Shown: positions 25,265 through 37,570, counted from the stretch's first letter. The stretch: 64,000 nucleotides of DNA from Acestrorhynchus altus (GCA_034509495.1 CM067512.1:2685073-2749072), one strand, 5' to 3'. The notes: a model not told the origin generated them from the letters alone. Numbers and translations: made by a program.

Positions 25265-25585
25265 GTCCCTTAAACCTTTAATCCATTATGAACTATGTAG
25301 AATCCACCATGAATTGCTCAAGCATATGTGAATTATTCGGTATCCACTATGAATTTTTAAGCATATGCTAGGAATTATCCCATATCCGTGGTGAATTCTT
25401 TATCCACTATGAATTGGTCAGCATATTATATAACTCATTCAGTATCCACCATGAATTGCTCAAGTACAGGTAAGAATTCTTGTGTCCACCATGAATAATA
25501 CAGTATATTGTATGAATTATTGTATCCATAGTGATTTGTCTTAAATCCATTATGAATTATTCTGTATCCGCTATGAGTTATTCCA
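25265..25585. repeat. Degenerate tatccactatgaatt minisatellite, locus 1
   Basis: Repeated blocks of the form tatccactatgaatt followed by attcag or tcaagcata recur about every 25-45 bp with much divergence. The same motif makes up the longer array at 35586-36445. Confidence 0.6.
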
Positions 25586-25771
25586 AACGGAATGATTGCG
25601 TGTGTGCACTTTTTACTGTAACGGCCCTAATAACATTAACGTCGTTTGAAGAAATTGCTGAATATTTTGCTGATAAGGAATTAAATGTGATTAAAATTAT
25701 GATTGTTAAAGAAAAATGATAATTTGCTCTGGCTTCAGCAGAGTGCCCTCTGCAGGCTTCATGTAGGTAAA

Positions 25772-25901
25772 CCATGTGGCCAAAAGTATCAGGACACCTG
25801 CTGGTCCACTCTTCTGAAATCAAGGGTGTTAATGAGTTTTTGTTGGAGTTACTGTCTCTACTGAATGGAAGGGCTGTCCACAAACATTTGGACATTTAGT
25901 G
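25772..25901 (+). mobile_element. MITE family M, internally deleted
   Basis: Left end (ggccaaaagtatcaggacac, cttctgaaatcaagggtgtt, tggagttactgtctctact) is joined to the right end (ctgtccacaaacatttggac). A 130-bp deletion derivative with both ends present. Confidence 0.7.
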
Positions 25902-26285
25902 TTCGTGGTCTGAAGCCAGGCTCCGTGTTTGTGCAGTAAGAGTTTCACTGTTTTTATCTTATTGTTTTTCACATCATCATCCTGAGCTTAGTATTAGCTT
26001 AGTTTTATCGTAAGAGGTGTGTGTATGTGTCCCCGGAGCTCCGGCTCTGTGTGGATGATGAAGTGCTTGTTTGGTTTTTATTTCCGAAGCGATAAGGCTG
26101 CAGGATCCATCTGAGCATGGGTGTGAGTCCTGCAACTGTGTGTGTGTGTGTCTGTGTATGAATGATGTAGTCACTGAGCTCCCAATGTACAGAAAGAGAG
26201 AGAGAGATGGATACACACATTAAATCCCACACTGACATATACTCCATTCTAAAACACACACACACACAGTCTGCATACTAAACTT

Positions 26286-26287
<2 letters not shown>

Positions 26288-26340
<53 letters not shown>

Positions 26341-26829
26341 CCATGAGCTCCTACTCTTGCATGTCTATCACTGTTGTGCAGCACAAACAATGTAGCCCAG
26401 CTCGGCCATTACTACTGAAAGAGGGTGGGGGCAGGGGTGGGAGGGGGTCACTGGACTAAATATGTCCTTCTGTTTACTTGCTAACCAGGTCTTTCAGTGT
26501 AATTACAGACAAATTAAGGCTTTTTAAGAAAACACACACACACAACCTAGACTACCTGTCCAGCTCATTTCTCTACACCCACTTTGAAGAAGTGTAGGAT
26601 GTCTGTTACGACACTGGATCAATTATTATAGGTTCCATCATAATAATAATAATAATAATGGTAAACATACAGAATGAGCAGTGTAATGTACCGTGCAGAC
26701 AGACACGCCTGCAGAGATGACCCCTCCACTGTTATCATGGGAAATACGGTGGATAAGATGTGATTTTAATAAATAAATAGATTCAGAGGAAAACCCCAAA
26801 GTACAAGCTCTCTCTCTCACTGTCTCTCA

Positions 26830-26878
<49 letters not shown>
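26288..26878. repeat. Two (CT)n tracts
   Basis: Pure TC runs at 26288-26337 and 26832-26878, with an AAT short tandem repeat near 26638 between them. Unique sequence between has no coding signal. Confidence 0.85.
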
Positions 26879-26881
<3 letters not shown>

Positions 26882-27454
26882 CTGTGTGTGTGTTTTCTTC
26901 GAAGATGAACAAATTCAGACTAAAGTAAAATCAGTCCATGTGTGTCGCCATCACGAATAAATAGTGCTGTGTTTGAAACCAACACCATCAGGAATAAGTG
27001 TGTGTGTGTGTGTGTGACAAACACACCAAAGCCCTTACACAATTACAGCTCTCCACTAACCCTCAACATGACAATTAATGCTCATTTGCATACAGGATTG
27101 CTTCGTTTTCCACTCTCTTCTCCCAGCTTTGTGTCAAATCAAACAGTTGCCATGGAGACCCAGCCCCTGTACGGTAGTGATGGGCCTCATGTTTGTCTGG
27201 CCTACGTAAATGATTTCCCCACTCCAGGGACGACGGAGTAGTTTGTTTGTAACTAACCGTAGTTCAGCTTGCTTTAAAGATCATGAACAAACTGCGAACA
27301 CTTTCTTCATGTTTTGAAGAGCAGTGAGAAGAACGTTAAGATAATGACTTACATTTATGTCTTCTTTCTTATTTCCCGTAGCAACACGGCTCCGCCCATT
27401 CTGCCAAAAGCAGTAAATAAGCCCCGCCCATTTAACATACAAATTTGTAGCATA
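26879..27454. other. Intergenic, no gene seen
   Basis: A 99-codon frame at 26942-27241 overlaps a GT tract and has no domain. Nothing else is recognised. Confidence 0.4.
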
Positions 27455-27805
27455 TGGTTCTGTGATCCGGTTACAATGGGTCCTCGTTAATGCTGTTACA
27501 GGTACGGACACAATTCTGTGATCCGGTTACGACGGGTCCTCGTTAATGCTGTTACAGGTACAGACACAATTCTGTGATCCGGTTACAACGGGTCCTCGTT
27601 AATGCTGTTACAGGTTCAGATACACAGTTGTGATCCGGTTACGATAGGTCCTCGTTAATGCTGTTACAGGTACAGATACACAGTTGTGATCCGGTTACGA
27701 CGGGTCCTCGTTAATGCTGTTACAGGTACAGATACACAGTTGTGATCCGGTTACAATGGGTCCTCGTTAATGCTGTTACAGGTACAGATACACAGTTGTG
27801 TGATA
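27455..27805. repeat. 56-bp tandem repeat, six units
   Basis: The block tcctcgttaatgctgttaca begins at 27481, 27537, 27593, 27649, 27705 and 27761, an exact 56-bp spacing every time. The other half of the unit is tgatccggttac plus a variable cgacgg/caatgg/cgatag segment. Variation is by substitution only. No open frame spans it. Confidence 0.9.
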
Positions 27806-28394
27806 TCTTGACCATCAGGGTACGCACCATTTGCAGTCATACAGAGTCCACATAAAGGTCACGGTCTCTCAAACACTTCTTAATTAGACACCTTTCTGCT
27901 CCCAGAACTGACGCTAGTTTGAATGGACTCACATTCGTGTCCCCGGTTATGAAAGGCCACTCGGATAATTGCTCCATTAAGCCACAATCAAACAGGCCCA
28001 TAATTAGCTAAGCTAGCAGCTACTAACACAACAAAGCCTGAGTCACAGCAGGAGATATCAGAGCTTCTGTCGCGCCGGGTGCAATCCTCCTGCAGACAGA
28101 AAGCATTGCATAGTGATGCACAGACTTCTAAAGGAAGCTCTTGGAATTGACCGCACTGACTCCGTTTACACCCGGTCACGTGCTGTGAGGAGTATCTGGA
28201 CTGCGTCCCTGCATCCTGCTAGTGTCTGAACCATCGACGGACTGAAATCCGAATGCTGCGTGGGATGGAATATGCAAATGTCCTCGTTTGCACGGCAACC
28301 GATTGTTTAACTGTTCGTCCTCTCGCTGTGCGAAGGATGACTGTTGTTTCAAAACTGTCCGTTTAACATGCCGACATGCTTTACTGCAGTTTTG
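27806..28394. other. Intergenic, no gene seen
   Basis: Non-repetitive sequence of balanced composition with short frames on the minus strand (63 and 83 codons) that show no domain. It could hold a conserved non-coding element near 27890-28000. Confidence 0.35.
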
Positions 28395-28690
28395 CATGTA
28401 GTGCATAGGGAGGAGTTTCAAGTGCACTGGGAGGGGCTTGTGTTGTATGGGGAGGAGCTTGGTTGTACTGGGAGGTGTCTTGTTGAACCAGGAGGAGTTT
28501 GTGTTGCACTGGATGAAGTTGGGTTATACTGGGAGGAGGTTTTAGGTGAAGTCAGACTCTTTGGTTGTACTGGGAGGAGTCTCATTGAACCAGGAGGAGT
28601 TTTAATTGTAGTGTTTAGAGTTTGGATTGAACTGGGAGCAGTTTGTGTTGTATGGGGTGGGGCTTTGATGTACTGGGAGGGGTTTTTGGT
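28395..28690. repeat. Degenerate tgggaggag minisatellite
   Basis: Motifs such as tgtactgggaggagtt and gaaccaggaggagttt recur irregularly about ten times. The 139-codon frame over it (28344-28763) is repeat translation. Confidence 0.6.
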
Positions 28691-28730
28691 ACTGAGAGGA
28701 GGCTATACCTCTATATGTACTATACCTCTG

Positions 28731-28797
28731 TCGGCAATGGGTGCAAGCGAATGCATATATTAGAAGGGGTGTCCAAAAGTATTTGGACGTATAGTGG
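28731..28797 (+). mobile_element. MITE family M, right end
   Basis: Carries atattagaaggggtgtccaa, aagtatttggacgtatagtg, which is the right terminus only. Confidence 0.6.
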
Positions 28798-29924
28798 ATC
28801 TGTGCATATGGCACAATAACACTATGTTAATTTAAAGAGACAATGTGCTCAGTTTGTGTACGTAGTCCATCCTTCTGTAGTGCAGCGTCACTTTCATTGG
28901 AAGTCAGTGGGAAAGTTCAAATTGTTGCATAGCTGAAATGAAACGTAACCTGCCCTGTCCAGTGATACCAGGTGGATTGTGGACCCTCTTTGATCATGAC
29001 CAGGATTAATTCATTGAGTTAATGGAGTTTTCCGGACGTGACGGAATCTGAAGAGCGTCACGGCAGATATTAAGATTTAAGTGTGACTTTGCCTCGTTCG
29101 TTAAAACGACCGACCCTCTGTATATTTAACACAGTGGTCTTAAACTAAACTCAGAGTTTCTACGAAACTTTCTCAGAATCATCTTTATGAATATTGACGA
29201 GCACCCACATGGAGGGTTTACAGCATTTTTAATGTTGCATCTGCTTAGCTGTTCAGTACTCCGAGCACGACTGAGCGTTCAGTACAGCAGAGTGATCATT
29301 AAACTCTACAGAGATTCACGCCCAGACTTACAGAAACATCTACGGCGCTGTACAAATAAGCTATTACATTAATAATTCACCACATTCAGTACATTGAAAT
29401 ATACTGAAGCCCCTGTGATATTCAGTTACACATAAGAGAGAGAGAGAGAGAGAGAGAGGTGTGTATGTACGGCACGATTACTGCAGATGATAGATGTGAT
29501 GAACGTGCTGAATTGGATGATTGGATGTCATTGTTCAATGTACTGAATGTTGTGAGTCAGAAGATCAGCCGTCGGGACACATTACTGAAATTTAGAGCTG
29601 AAGGGTTGTCCAGTAAGACCCAATGCAGAGGACAATATAGAAACTGAGAAACGTACTGACCGCTGGCTGAATGGAAACTGTGAAATGTGGTGATTGTGTT
29701 GCCTGTGCTGAATGAAGTACTGGTGAGTACTGGATGTTCTGGCTGGTGAATGTGCTGAATGTGGTGTTCAGGAAGGCATTAAAGTGAATCCTCGCGTTTA
29801 GGTTTGATATTTCAGAGCAGAGCTGAATCAGAGACAAAGAGAGAGAGAGAACTGAGCGAGATATAAATACTGTGGAGTGGACATACAGTAGAGTACAGTA
29901 CATCACGTCCTTCTGTCTCTCTCT
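28798..29924. other. Intergenic, no gene seen
   Basis: Unique sequence with a short (AG)n tract at about 29437-29458. Frames are up to 62 codons. Nothing recognised. Confidence 0.4.
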
Positions 29925-30052
29925 CACACACACACACACACACTCACACACACACACACACACACACACAGTATATAAAGTATATAAAAATCTATTGGTT
30001 TCATATGAAACACAGGTGAAACTCATTCTGTCTTTCTCTTTATTTCCACTCC

Positions 30053-30094
<42 letters not shown>

Positions 30095-30133
30095 GCGTGT
30101 GTGCGTGCGTGTGCGTGTGTGCGCGTGTGTGTG
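29925..30133. repeat. (CA)n then (GT)n, inverted pair
   Basis: (CA)n at 29925-29970 faces (GT)n with GC interruptions at 30054-30133. The two tracts are complementary and about 85 bp apart. The GT tract is an 80-bp alternating purine-pyrimidine run with several gcgt steps. Confidence 0.9.
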
Positions 30134-30498
30134 ATGATTACAGTGGAGATTTCAGAGGGCTTTTTTTGCTGCTTGCCATTTGTTTCTTTCTCCATCTGCC
30201 CTTAAGCGTCCATCACTCTTTTTCATTTTATCTGTGGCCTGTCCATCCTTTCATCCCCTCTCTCTCTGTTCTTCATGAGGGCTGGTGAGGGATCAGTGAT
30301 GTACCTAATGGACTAATTAGGTGAATAAAACCGCTCTCTGCCAATACAATGGAAATGTCAGACTGTGAGCTATAATTTGACTTCCGAGAGTCGGAAAGGC
30401 CGGCGTGTGCAGCGTGGCGTTCGGCAGCGGCACAGCTGGGCCTTTCTCACTCACCTTTATCTAAATGTCACTCACTCTCCACAGCAGTGAAGTGCAGG

Positions 30499-30546
<48 letters not shown>

Positions 30547-30689
30547 TGTGAGTGTGAGTGTGAGAAGTGGGGTGGATGATGGTTGGATGGAAGGGTCAGT
30601 GTTTTGGAATTAAGTACAAAAGGTAACACTGAGAAGGATGATCCTGCTTTCAGGGTCATCTCATATGGTCTCGGCACAGCTCACCATTC
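30134..30689. other. Intergenic, no gene seen
   Basis: Unique sequence with a (GT)n tract at about 30500-30543 that passes into tgagtg repeats. No coding signal. Confidence 0.4.
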
Positions 30690-31120
30690 AAATCCCTCTG
30701 ATTCTCCCAGTTCTCCTGTTCCCACCTTAGGCATTTAGTTCTCCCACAGTCCTCCAGTTTCTCCTCCAGCACCACACCTTTAGTTCCTCCATCAGTCCCA
30801 TCCCAGTTCTTCCATTTATTATACCCTCCAGTCACTGGTTTCTCATCCAGTTCTTCAGTTTCTCTCCTAGTCTTTCAATTTCTCCTCCAGTTCCCCCTCC
30901 GGTCCTTCGGTTTCTCCCCCAGTACCTCCGTTTTTTCCTCTAGTCCTTCCATTTCTCCTCCAGTCCTTCAGTTTCTCTCCCAGTTTTCCGGCAGTGTCCC
31001 CCAGTCCCCACTTTCTCCCCCAAACCCTGCAGTCTCTGGCCCTGTTTTCTGCTTTCTCCTCCACTCCTCCAGAGGCACCTCCTAGTCTTTCAGTTGTGCA
31101 CCACTCCCAGTCCTCCAGTT
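30690..31120. repeat. Degenerate CT-rich minisatellite
   Basis: Units of the type cctccagtttctcctccagt recur with drift, giving a strong pyrimidine bias on the plus strand. The minus frame at 30867-31130 (Trp/Glu/Gly-rich repeats) is a by-product of the repeat. Confidence 0.6.
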
Positions 31121-31664
31121 GATCAGCCAAGACACAGGAGCCATTGATTTTGTGATTTTTTGTGCTGAACTGTCACTTTAAAGATGTTCTGCTGAGTGTG
31201 TTTGGGATGGGTGTTTATTACTTCAGAGCAGACGCTGTCTCAGATGAGAGTGTTTCCAATGAAAAGCTGCTGCTCCTAAGACCCTCAATTACTCGTCAGT
31301 TTCTCTGTCATTTCCGGCCATTTACCAACATCTACTCAACCATGACTTCAAACAGCAACACGGACACTTAGTCAATGAAAGAGCACGGCGGCTGCGATCG
31401 GATACCTGTCAGTTACTGTTACTCAAAGACCTCAGTTTGAGCTGCTTACGGCACACGTCTGTTACAGGTTCTCCTCCAGGGTAAGAACATTCACCAGATT
31501 ATACCCGTGTACACTCTACAGTGGGGTTCTGTAAGGGTCCTTTAATAAAGACACTGATTCTGAATGCAGTTACTATAACTCACATTAGGAACCTGAAGGG
31601 CTTCTTTGTCTCAAAACAGGGTTCTTTATTCAACTGTTCCAAACAGTTTTCTGTTCACACTTTA
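31121..31664. other. Intergenic, no gene seen
   Basis: Unique sequence. Near 31520-31640 text such as agggtcctttaataaag and caaaacagggttctttattc is weakly like the ggttctatat repeat seen at 47255. No gene. Confidence 0.4.
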
Positions 31665-32200
31665 TTCTGGATATTAATGTTATTAGAGATTCATTCTGGA
31701 TATTAATGTTCTTAGAGATTCATTCTGGATATTAATGTTCTTAGAGATTCATTCTGGATATTAATCTTATTAGAGATTCATTCTGGATATTAATGTTATT
31801 AGAGATTCATTCTGGATATTAATGTTATTAGAGATTCATTCTGGATATTAATGATATTAGAGATTCATTCTGGATATTAATGATATTAGAGATTCATTCT
31901 GGATATGAACGTTATTAGAGATTCATTCTGGATATTAATGTTATTAGAGATTCATTCTGGATATGAACGTTATTAGAGATTCATTCTGGATATGAACGTT
32001 ATTAGAGATTCATTCTGGATATTAATGTTATTAGAGATTCATTCTGGATATTAATGATATTAGAGATTCTTTCTGGATATTAATGATATTAGAGCTTCAC
32101 TCTGGATATTAATGTTATTAGAGATTCATTCTGGATATTAATGATATTAGAGATTCATTCTGGATATTAATGATATTAGAGCTTCACTCTGGATATGCAG
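31665..32200. repeat. 29-bp minisatellite, about 19 units
   Basis: The unit is ttctggatattaatg plus ttattagagattca. Starts at 31665, 31694, 31723 and on to 32187 stay on an exact 29-bp grid (18 steps). Units differ by single substitutions such as gttatt/gatatt and attaatg/atgaacg. Not coding. Confidence 0.9.
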
Positions 32201-32543
32201 TGTTGAGTAGTGTATGAAGGGTGGTTCTGGCTGAATGATGGTGTCAGTGTGGACACTGTAGGACACAGTGGGGATGAGAGAGTCCTGGACTGGATGGATT
32301 TTAAAGGCTGTAAAGTACTGAAAGTTCCCAAAGCCATTCATCATCAGTGCAGCTTGTGCTTAAGGTGACGAGGTGTTGACAGCTCTCTGAATATTTATTA
32401 TTGCTTTAGACGCTTTTATTTATTAATGTTTGCAATTTCATAACATCTGTAAGTAAATATTACCACTTATGAGAAACTGCCAATCAGCAGAGGTCCAGAG
32501 TGGTCCATAGATGAGGGGAAATGGCCTCTTCAGCATATATGGA

Positions 32544-32606
<63 letters not shown>

Positions 32607-32691
32607 AGAAGGAGATTACCATGCTGAATAATTCATTCCCTTGTTGGAGTTAATGAGTGTGTTGTATCTGGGGGTTTGGGAGGGGTGTGTG

Positions 32692-32741
<50 letters not shown>

Positions 32742-32857
32742 TAAGCTAACAGAAGTCCTTATCTCTCGGCCCTCCATGATAAGCTGAGGTGTGTATCCTC
32801 TGATGGATATCACACACATACAACCCAGAACAAAAGTCAAAGGGTATCTACTCCCAT
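32201..32857. other. Intergenic with two (GT)n tracts
   Basis: (GT)n runs at 32548-32604 and 32695-32740 lie in unique sequence. No coding signal. Confidence 0.55.
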
Positions 32858-33105
32858 GGGCCACTTTATTGGAAACACCTGCCATAGAGATTCCATATCC
32901 ACAAAGCTGCTCCAGTGTTTGTATGGAAATCAAGGGTTTCAGGAGTTTGCTACAGTTGCAGCCTCTACTCTTCTGGGAAGGCACATTGGTGTGGGGAGCA
33001 TTTGATTGTATTCAGTCCTCAGAATGTGAGGTCAGCTCCTGATGGCATTACGCATGGTGACCGTGGACGTGTCCTACCACTCTATCAGAAAAGTGGTCAA
33101 AATGA
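32858..33105 (+). mobile_element. Mixed MITE remnant including family M
   Basis: The centre (ggaaatcaagggtttcagga, cagcctctactcttctggga, gagcatttgattgtattcag) matches family M. The outer parts (gggccactttattggaaaca and ctctatcagaaaagtggtc) belong to another repeat with inverted ends, also seen twice at about 36928-36995. This suggests a family M copy inside another element. Confidence 0.5.
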
Positions 33106-33155
33106 CCATTAAGCGTATATGTGCATCTACTGTATACTGATGCATGTGAATCAGC

Positions 33156-33215
<60 letters not shown>

Positions 33216-33320
33216 CTGTCTGTCTCCATTTTTCTGACAGTAAGCAGGTACACTCTCATTAGTGCGGATTAGCCAGAGACCTTCCTGCTGCCTGTGGCTT
33301 TACCCACAAGCATGACTTCA

Positions 33321-33351
<31 letters not shown>

Positions 33352-33640
33352 TCCTGCCTGTCAACCCACAGTAAGCCTGCTATTCTTCAGCTTTGCAGAG
33401 CACCTTCCGTAACTGTAGTGTCACGGCATAAAGCGCAGAATTCCTCAGTCTGACATCCTACAATTACAGACTTACAAAACATCTGAAATGACGGGTGAAG
33501 CAGGGAAGCATTACGGATTCATAAAACAGCTGAGCTCTCTCGGCTCCAGCGTACGCCCTTAAAACCAGTGACTCTCGGTTCTGTTTGTACACTCAATATC
33601 CTTACACTATATACCTTATATGCATACTGTATTATATATC
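33106..33640. other. Intergenic with (GT)n tracts
   Basis: (GT)n runs at 33158-33213 and 33321-33348. The remainder is unique. No gene is seen. Confidence 0.5.
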
Positions 33641-34540
33641 CTCACACTGTTCTCTATATCCTCACACTGTACTCTATATCCTCACACTGTACTCTATATC
33701 CTCACACTGTACTCTATACCCTCGCACTGTATTCTATATCCTCACACTGTACTCTATACCCTCGCACTGTATTCTATATCCTCACACTGTACTCTATACC
33801 CTCACACGGTACTCTATATCCTCACACTGTACTCTATACCCTCACACTGTTCTCTATATCCTCACACTGTTCTCTATATCCTCACACTGTACTCTATATC
33901 CTCACACTGTATACTATATCCTCACACTGTATTCTATATACTTACACTGTACTCTATACCCTCACACTGTCCTCTATACACTCACACTGTACTCTATATC
34001 CTCACACTGTATACTATATCCTCACACTGTTCTCTATATCCTCACACTGTACTCTATATACTCACACTGTATTCTATATCCTCACACTGCACTCTGTATC
34101 CTCACACTGTACTCTATACCCTCACACTGTATTCTATATCGTCACACGGTACTCTATATACTCACACTGTTCTCTATATCCCCACACGGTACTCTATATC
34201 CTCACACGGTACTCTATATCCTCACACTGTTCTCTATATCCTCACACAGTACTCTATATCCTCACACTGTACTCTATAACCTCACACGGTACTCTATATC
34301 CTCACACTGTATTCTATATCCTCACACGGTACTCTATATCCTCACACGGTACTCTATATCCTCACACGGTATTCTATATCCTCACACGGTACTCTATATC
34401 CTCACATGGTACTCTATACCCTCACACTGTACTCTATACCCTCACACTATACTCTATACCCTCACACTGTTCTCTATATCCTCACACTGTTCTCTATATC
34501 CTCACACTGTACTCTATATCCTCACACTGTACTCTATATC
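33641..34540. repeat. 20-bp minisatellite, 45 units
   Basis: The unit ctcacactgtactctatatc repeats for 900 bp, exactly 45 units without one insertion or deletion. Degenerate edges extend from about 33600 to 34660. The unit contains no stop in any forward frame, so three overlapping frames of 415, 330 and 219 codons are open. A ctcacacggt variant is clustered in 34141-34420. I treat the frames as repeat artefacts because all three are equally open and the peptide is a pure 20-residue repeat. Confidence 0.95.
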
Positions 34541-34962
34541 CTTACTTTGTATTATATATTTGTATACTCTGTCCTAAAATGCTACTTTATGTGCTATATT
34601 CATACACTGTGTTCTGTATCTTCACACTCTATACTATTTTCTTACACTGTCATAGACACTACAGTATGATTACTACACTGCACACAACACCTTTTCAACA
34701 CTACTTAGCAACGCATATAAAAATACCCCCAACTCTATTATTTTATAGAAAGCATTACATCTCCTACACATACCTACACACCTTCACTTTCACGGCTCTA
34801 CCTATTTGTTACTGATTACCTTTTAGTATCATTGTAATTTAACCTCTTAGGGTGTCCTTCTCCTCCCCCTGCCACCATCTCCAGATATCACAGAGAGGAG
34901 ACAGTGAGAGAGCTCTGCCACCATTCAGCGCGAGAGTTATTATTCCCCATTTGCACAGGCTT

Positions 34963-35002
<40 letters not shown>

Positions 35003-35585
35003 CCTGTTACGTTTCGCAGACTGAACGCACTCCGTGCCAAAAGTGGTCAGTGCACTCCAGAAGCACTCTCACAGGTTGCTGTTTGCATTGATAAAAGTCT
35101 GGTCTTGCTCACAGCTGCACGGTGCATCAAGGCTCATTGAATGACAAAACCCTCATTTTCAGTCTATTAACAGTGGCAAATAATCCTCTCCACTGGCTGC
35201 TTAACAGATGGGAAGAAACAATAGTCTTCCTCCCTCTCTCTTCTCCCCTCCACCACGAGAGAGCGAGGCTGGTGTTCTCAGAGCTCAGCTGTGCAGGTGA
35301 ACTAATTTCAGCGTGTGCCGTACCTGTAATTCTACAGAGGAAATGAGGAAAGGCTGACGGCGGGCTTTGAATTTTAATAATCCACATCTTTACCCCGAGA
35401 CAAAGGGACCAACCAGTGATTTGCAAATGAACAGTCTGTCAGTCAGAATACTGCAACACTCTCGCAAGGGGATGGTCCGGGTAGGGCTACATGCATGCAA
35501 ACACACCCACACACACACACACACACACGAGTACAACCAATCTATAATTTAATTTTAACGTGAGCAATGTGTCACATCTTACTGT
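34541..35585. other. Intergenic, no gene seen
   Basis: (CA)n tracts at 34965-35001 and about 35505-35528. Unique sequence otherwise. The short frames on both strands have no domain. Confidence 0.45.
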
Positions 35586-36445
35586 TCAGTAACCACTGCA
35601 ACTTTTCCAGTATCCACTATGAATTTGTGTAGTATACCGTAAGAATTGTTCTGTATCCACAATGAATTGTTCGGAAATTGCTATGAATGACTTATTATCT
35701 ATTATGATTTGTTCCGTGTCCGCTACTAATCATTAGGTGTCCACTATGAATTATCCAGGACCTACTATCATTTATTCAGTGTCCACTATGAATTATCCAA
35801 ACCTCTTATTTCTCCCGTATCCAGTATGAATTATTCAGTATCCAGTGTGAATTTTTTTAGTATACAGTAATTTCTTCCGTATCCAGTATGAATTGTTCAG
35901 AACTTGCTATGAGTTACTTATAATCCATTATGAATTGCCCCCTGTCCACTATGAATTACCCAGGGTCTACTAGGTTTTATGCAGTGTCCATTATGAATTA
36001 TTCAAATCTACTACGGATGGTTTCATGTCTACTCTTATTTATTCTGTATCCAGTATGAATGATTCAGTATCCACTATGAATCGCTCAAATCCTACTACAT
36101 ATTGTTTAGTCTCTACTACGGATTATTAAGTGTCCACTAAGAATTATTCAAAACCTAATGTACTGTATGTACTGTGTCTACTATCAATTACTCCTTATCC
36201 GGTATGACTTTTTCAGTATCCACTATGAATTGTTTAACACCCACTACAAATTGTTTAGTATCCATTATTAATTATTTCATGTTCAGTATGAATTATTCGG
36301 TGTCCACTATGAATTGTTCATTATACAGTATAAATTGTTTAGTATCCACTATTATTCTGTCTTCTTTCAATAATTTTGTTACCAGTATGAATTGGTCCAA
36401 ACCTACTAGGATTAGTAAAGTATACACTATGAATTGTTCAGAATC
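35586..36445. repeat. Degenerate tatccactatgaatt minisatellite, locus 2
   Basis: About 860 bp of diverged units built on tatccactatgaatt followed by gttcag/attcag. It is the same family as 25265-25585, about 10 kb upstream, but longer. Frames through it (97 codons) are repeat translation. Confidence 0.7.
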
Positions 36446-36518
36446 AACTGCACTTTCTTCATGTTGACGTGGTTTGGATATGTTCAAGATAGACAAATGG
36501 CTGCAGCTTCAGAGTGTT

Positions 36519-36587
<69 letters not shown>

Positions 36588-37006
36588 AATGGTGAATGTG
36601 ACAGAGTTAGAGTTGCACACTATTGCAGCAGTGCCACAGTTTAACTCTCAGCAGAGCCGTCACACTTTTTAATTAACCCCGAGTCACATACGGCCTTTGA
36701 GTGGACGGCCGGATGCCGGTCAGCTTTGAGCAAACTCTATTGAGTGCATGAAAGATGCTCTGATAGAAACACACACACACACACCCTCACACACACGACC
36801 ATGGGGGCTATTGAGTGAACAGCGGATGAAGCTTGTCCAGGAAAGTAACTCAGCAGTTGGTTATTCTGGGTCAGCCTACTCCTACACACTCCCAGCAACC
36901 CAGAAACACCTCACTTGTGTCTCCACCTTGTTGGCCACTTTATCAGAAACACCTCACTTGTGTCTCCCCCCTTGTTGGCCACTTTATCAGAAACATACTT
37001 CTCAAA

Positions 37007-37071
<65 letters not shown>

Positions 37072-37235
37072 CGCTCTCCTCTCTCAGTTCCCTCGGCTGC
37101 CTGTAGGTGTCGCTCAGAGTCTGAGTGCAGCGCTCAGATTCAGCTCTGCAGAATGAAGGAGTGAATGAATGAAAGAATGAGACTCGGAGAGCTGCAGGTG
37201 TGTGTGTGTGTGTGACTCTCTCTCTCCATTATTTC

Positions 37236-37239
<4 letters not shown>
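36446..37239. other. Upstream flank of the promoter, microsatellite-rich
   Basis: (GT)n at 36522-36586 and (CA)n at 37008-37069, with two copies of ttggccactttatcagaaac at about 36930 and 36976. No gene is seen. Confidence 0.55.
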
Positions 37240-37280
<41 letters not shown>

Positions 37281-37536
37281 AGGAGAGATACTCAGAGAAA
37301 GAGAGAGAGACTCAGAGAAAGAGAGAGACTCAGAGAAAGAGGGAGAGAGAGATACTCAGAGAAAGAGAGAGAGAGAGAGACTCAGAGAAAGAGGGAGAGA
37401 GACTCAGCGAAAGAGAGAGAGACTCAGAGAAAGGGAGAGAGAGAGTGAGAGACTCAGAGAAAGAGGGAGAGAGAGACTCAGAGTGAGACTCAGAGAGAGA
37501 GAGACTCAGAGAGAGAGACTCAGAGTGAGACTCGGG

Positions 37537-37568
<32 letters not shown>

Positions 37569-37570
37569 AT
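37240..37570. repeat. Purine-rich gactcagagaaagag minisatellite
   Basis: A (GA)n run passes into repeated gactcagagaaagagaga units, nearly all purine on the plus strand, ending about 130-160 bp before the putative first exon. Frames through it (82 and 94 codons of Arg/Glu) are repeat translation. Confidence 0.85.

Noticed and set aside
27455..27805. Possible CRISPR-like array
   Set aside because: Whole 56-bp units are near-identical with no unique spacers, and the genome is clearly eukaryotic.
29872..30288. 138-codon frame rich in Thr/His and Cys/Val
   Set aside because: Translation of (CA)n and (GT)n microsatellites.
33568..34815. 415-codon plus-strand open frame
   Set aside because: It is translation of the 20-bp minisatellite. 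All three forward frames are open, the peptide is a pure repeat, and there is no start, splice or domain evidence.
37200..37486. Arg/Glu-rich frames of 82 and 94 codons
   Set aside because: Translation of (GA)n and the gactcagagaaagag array. No gene features.
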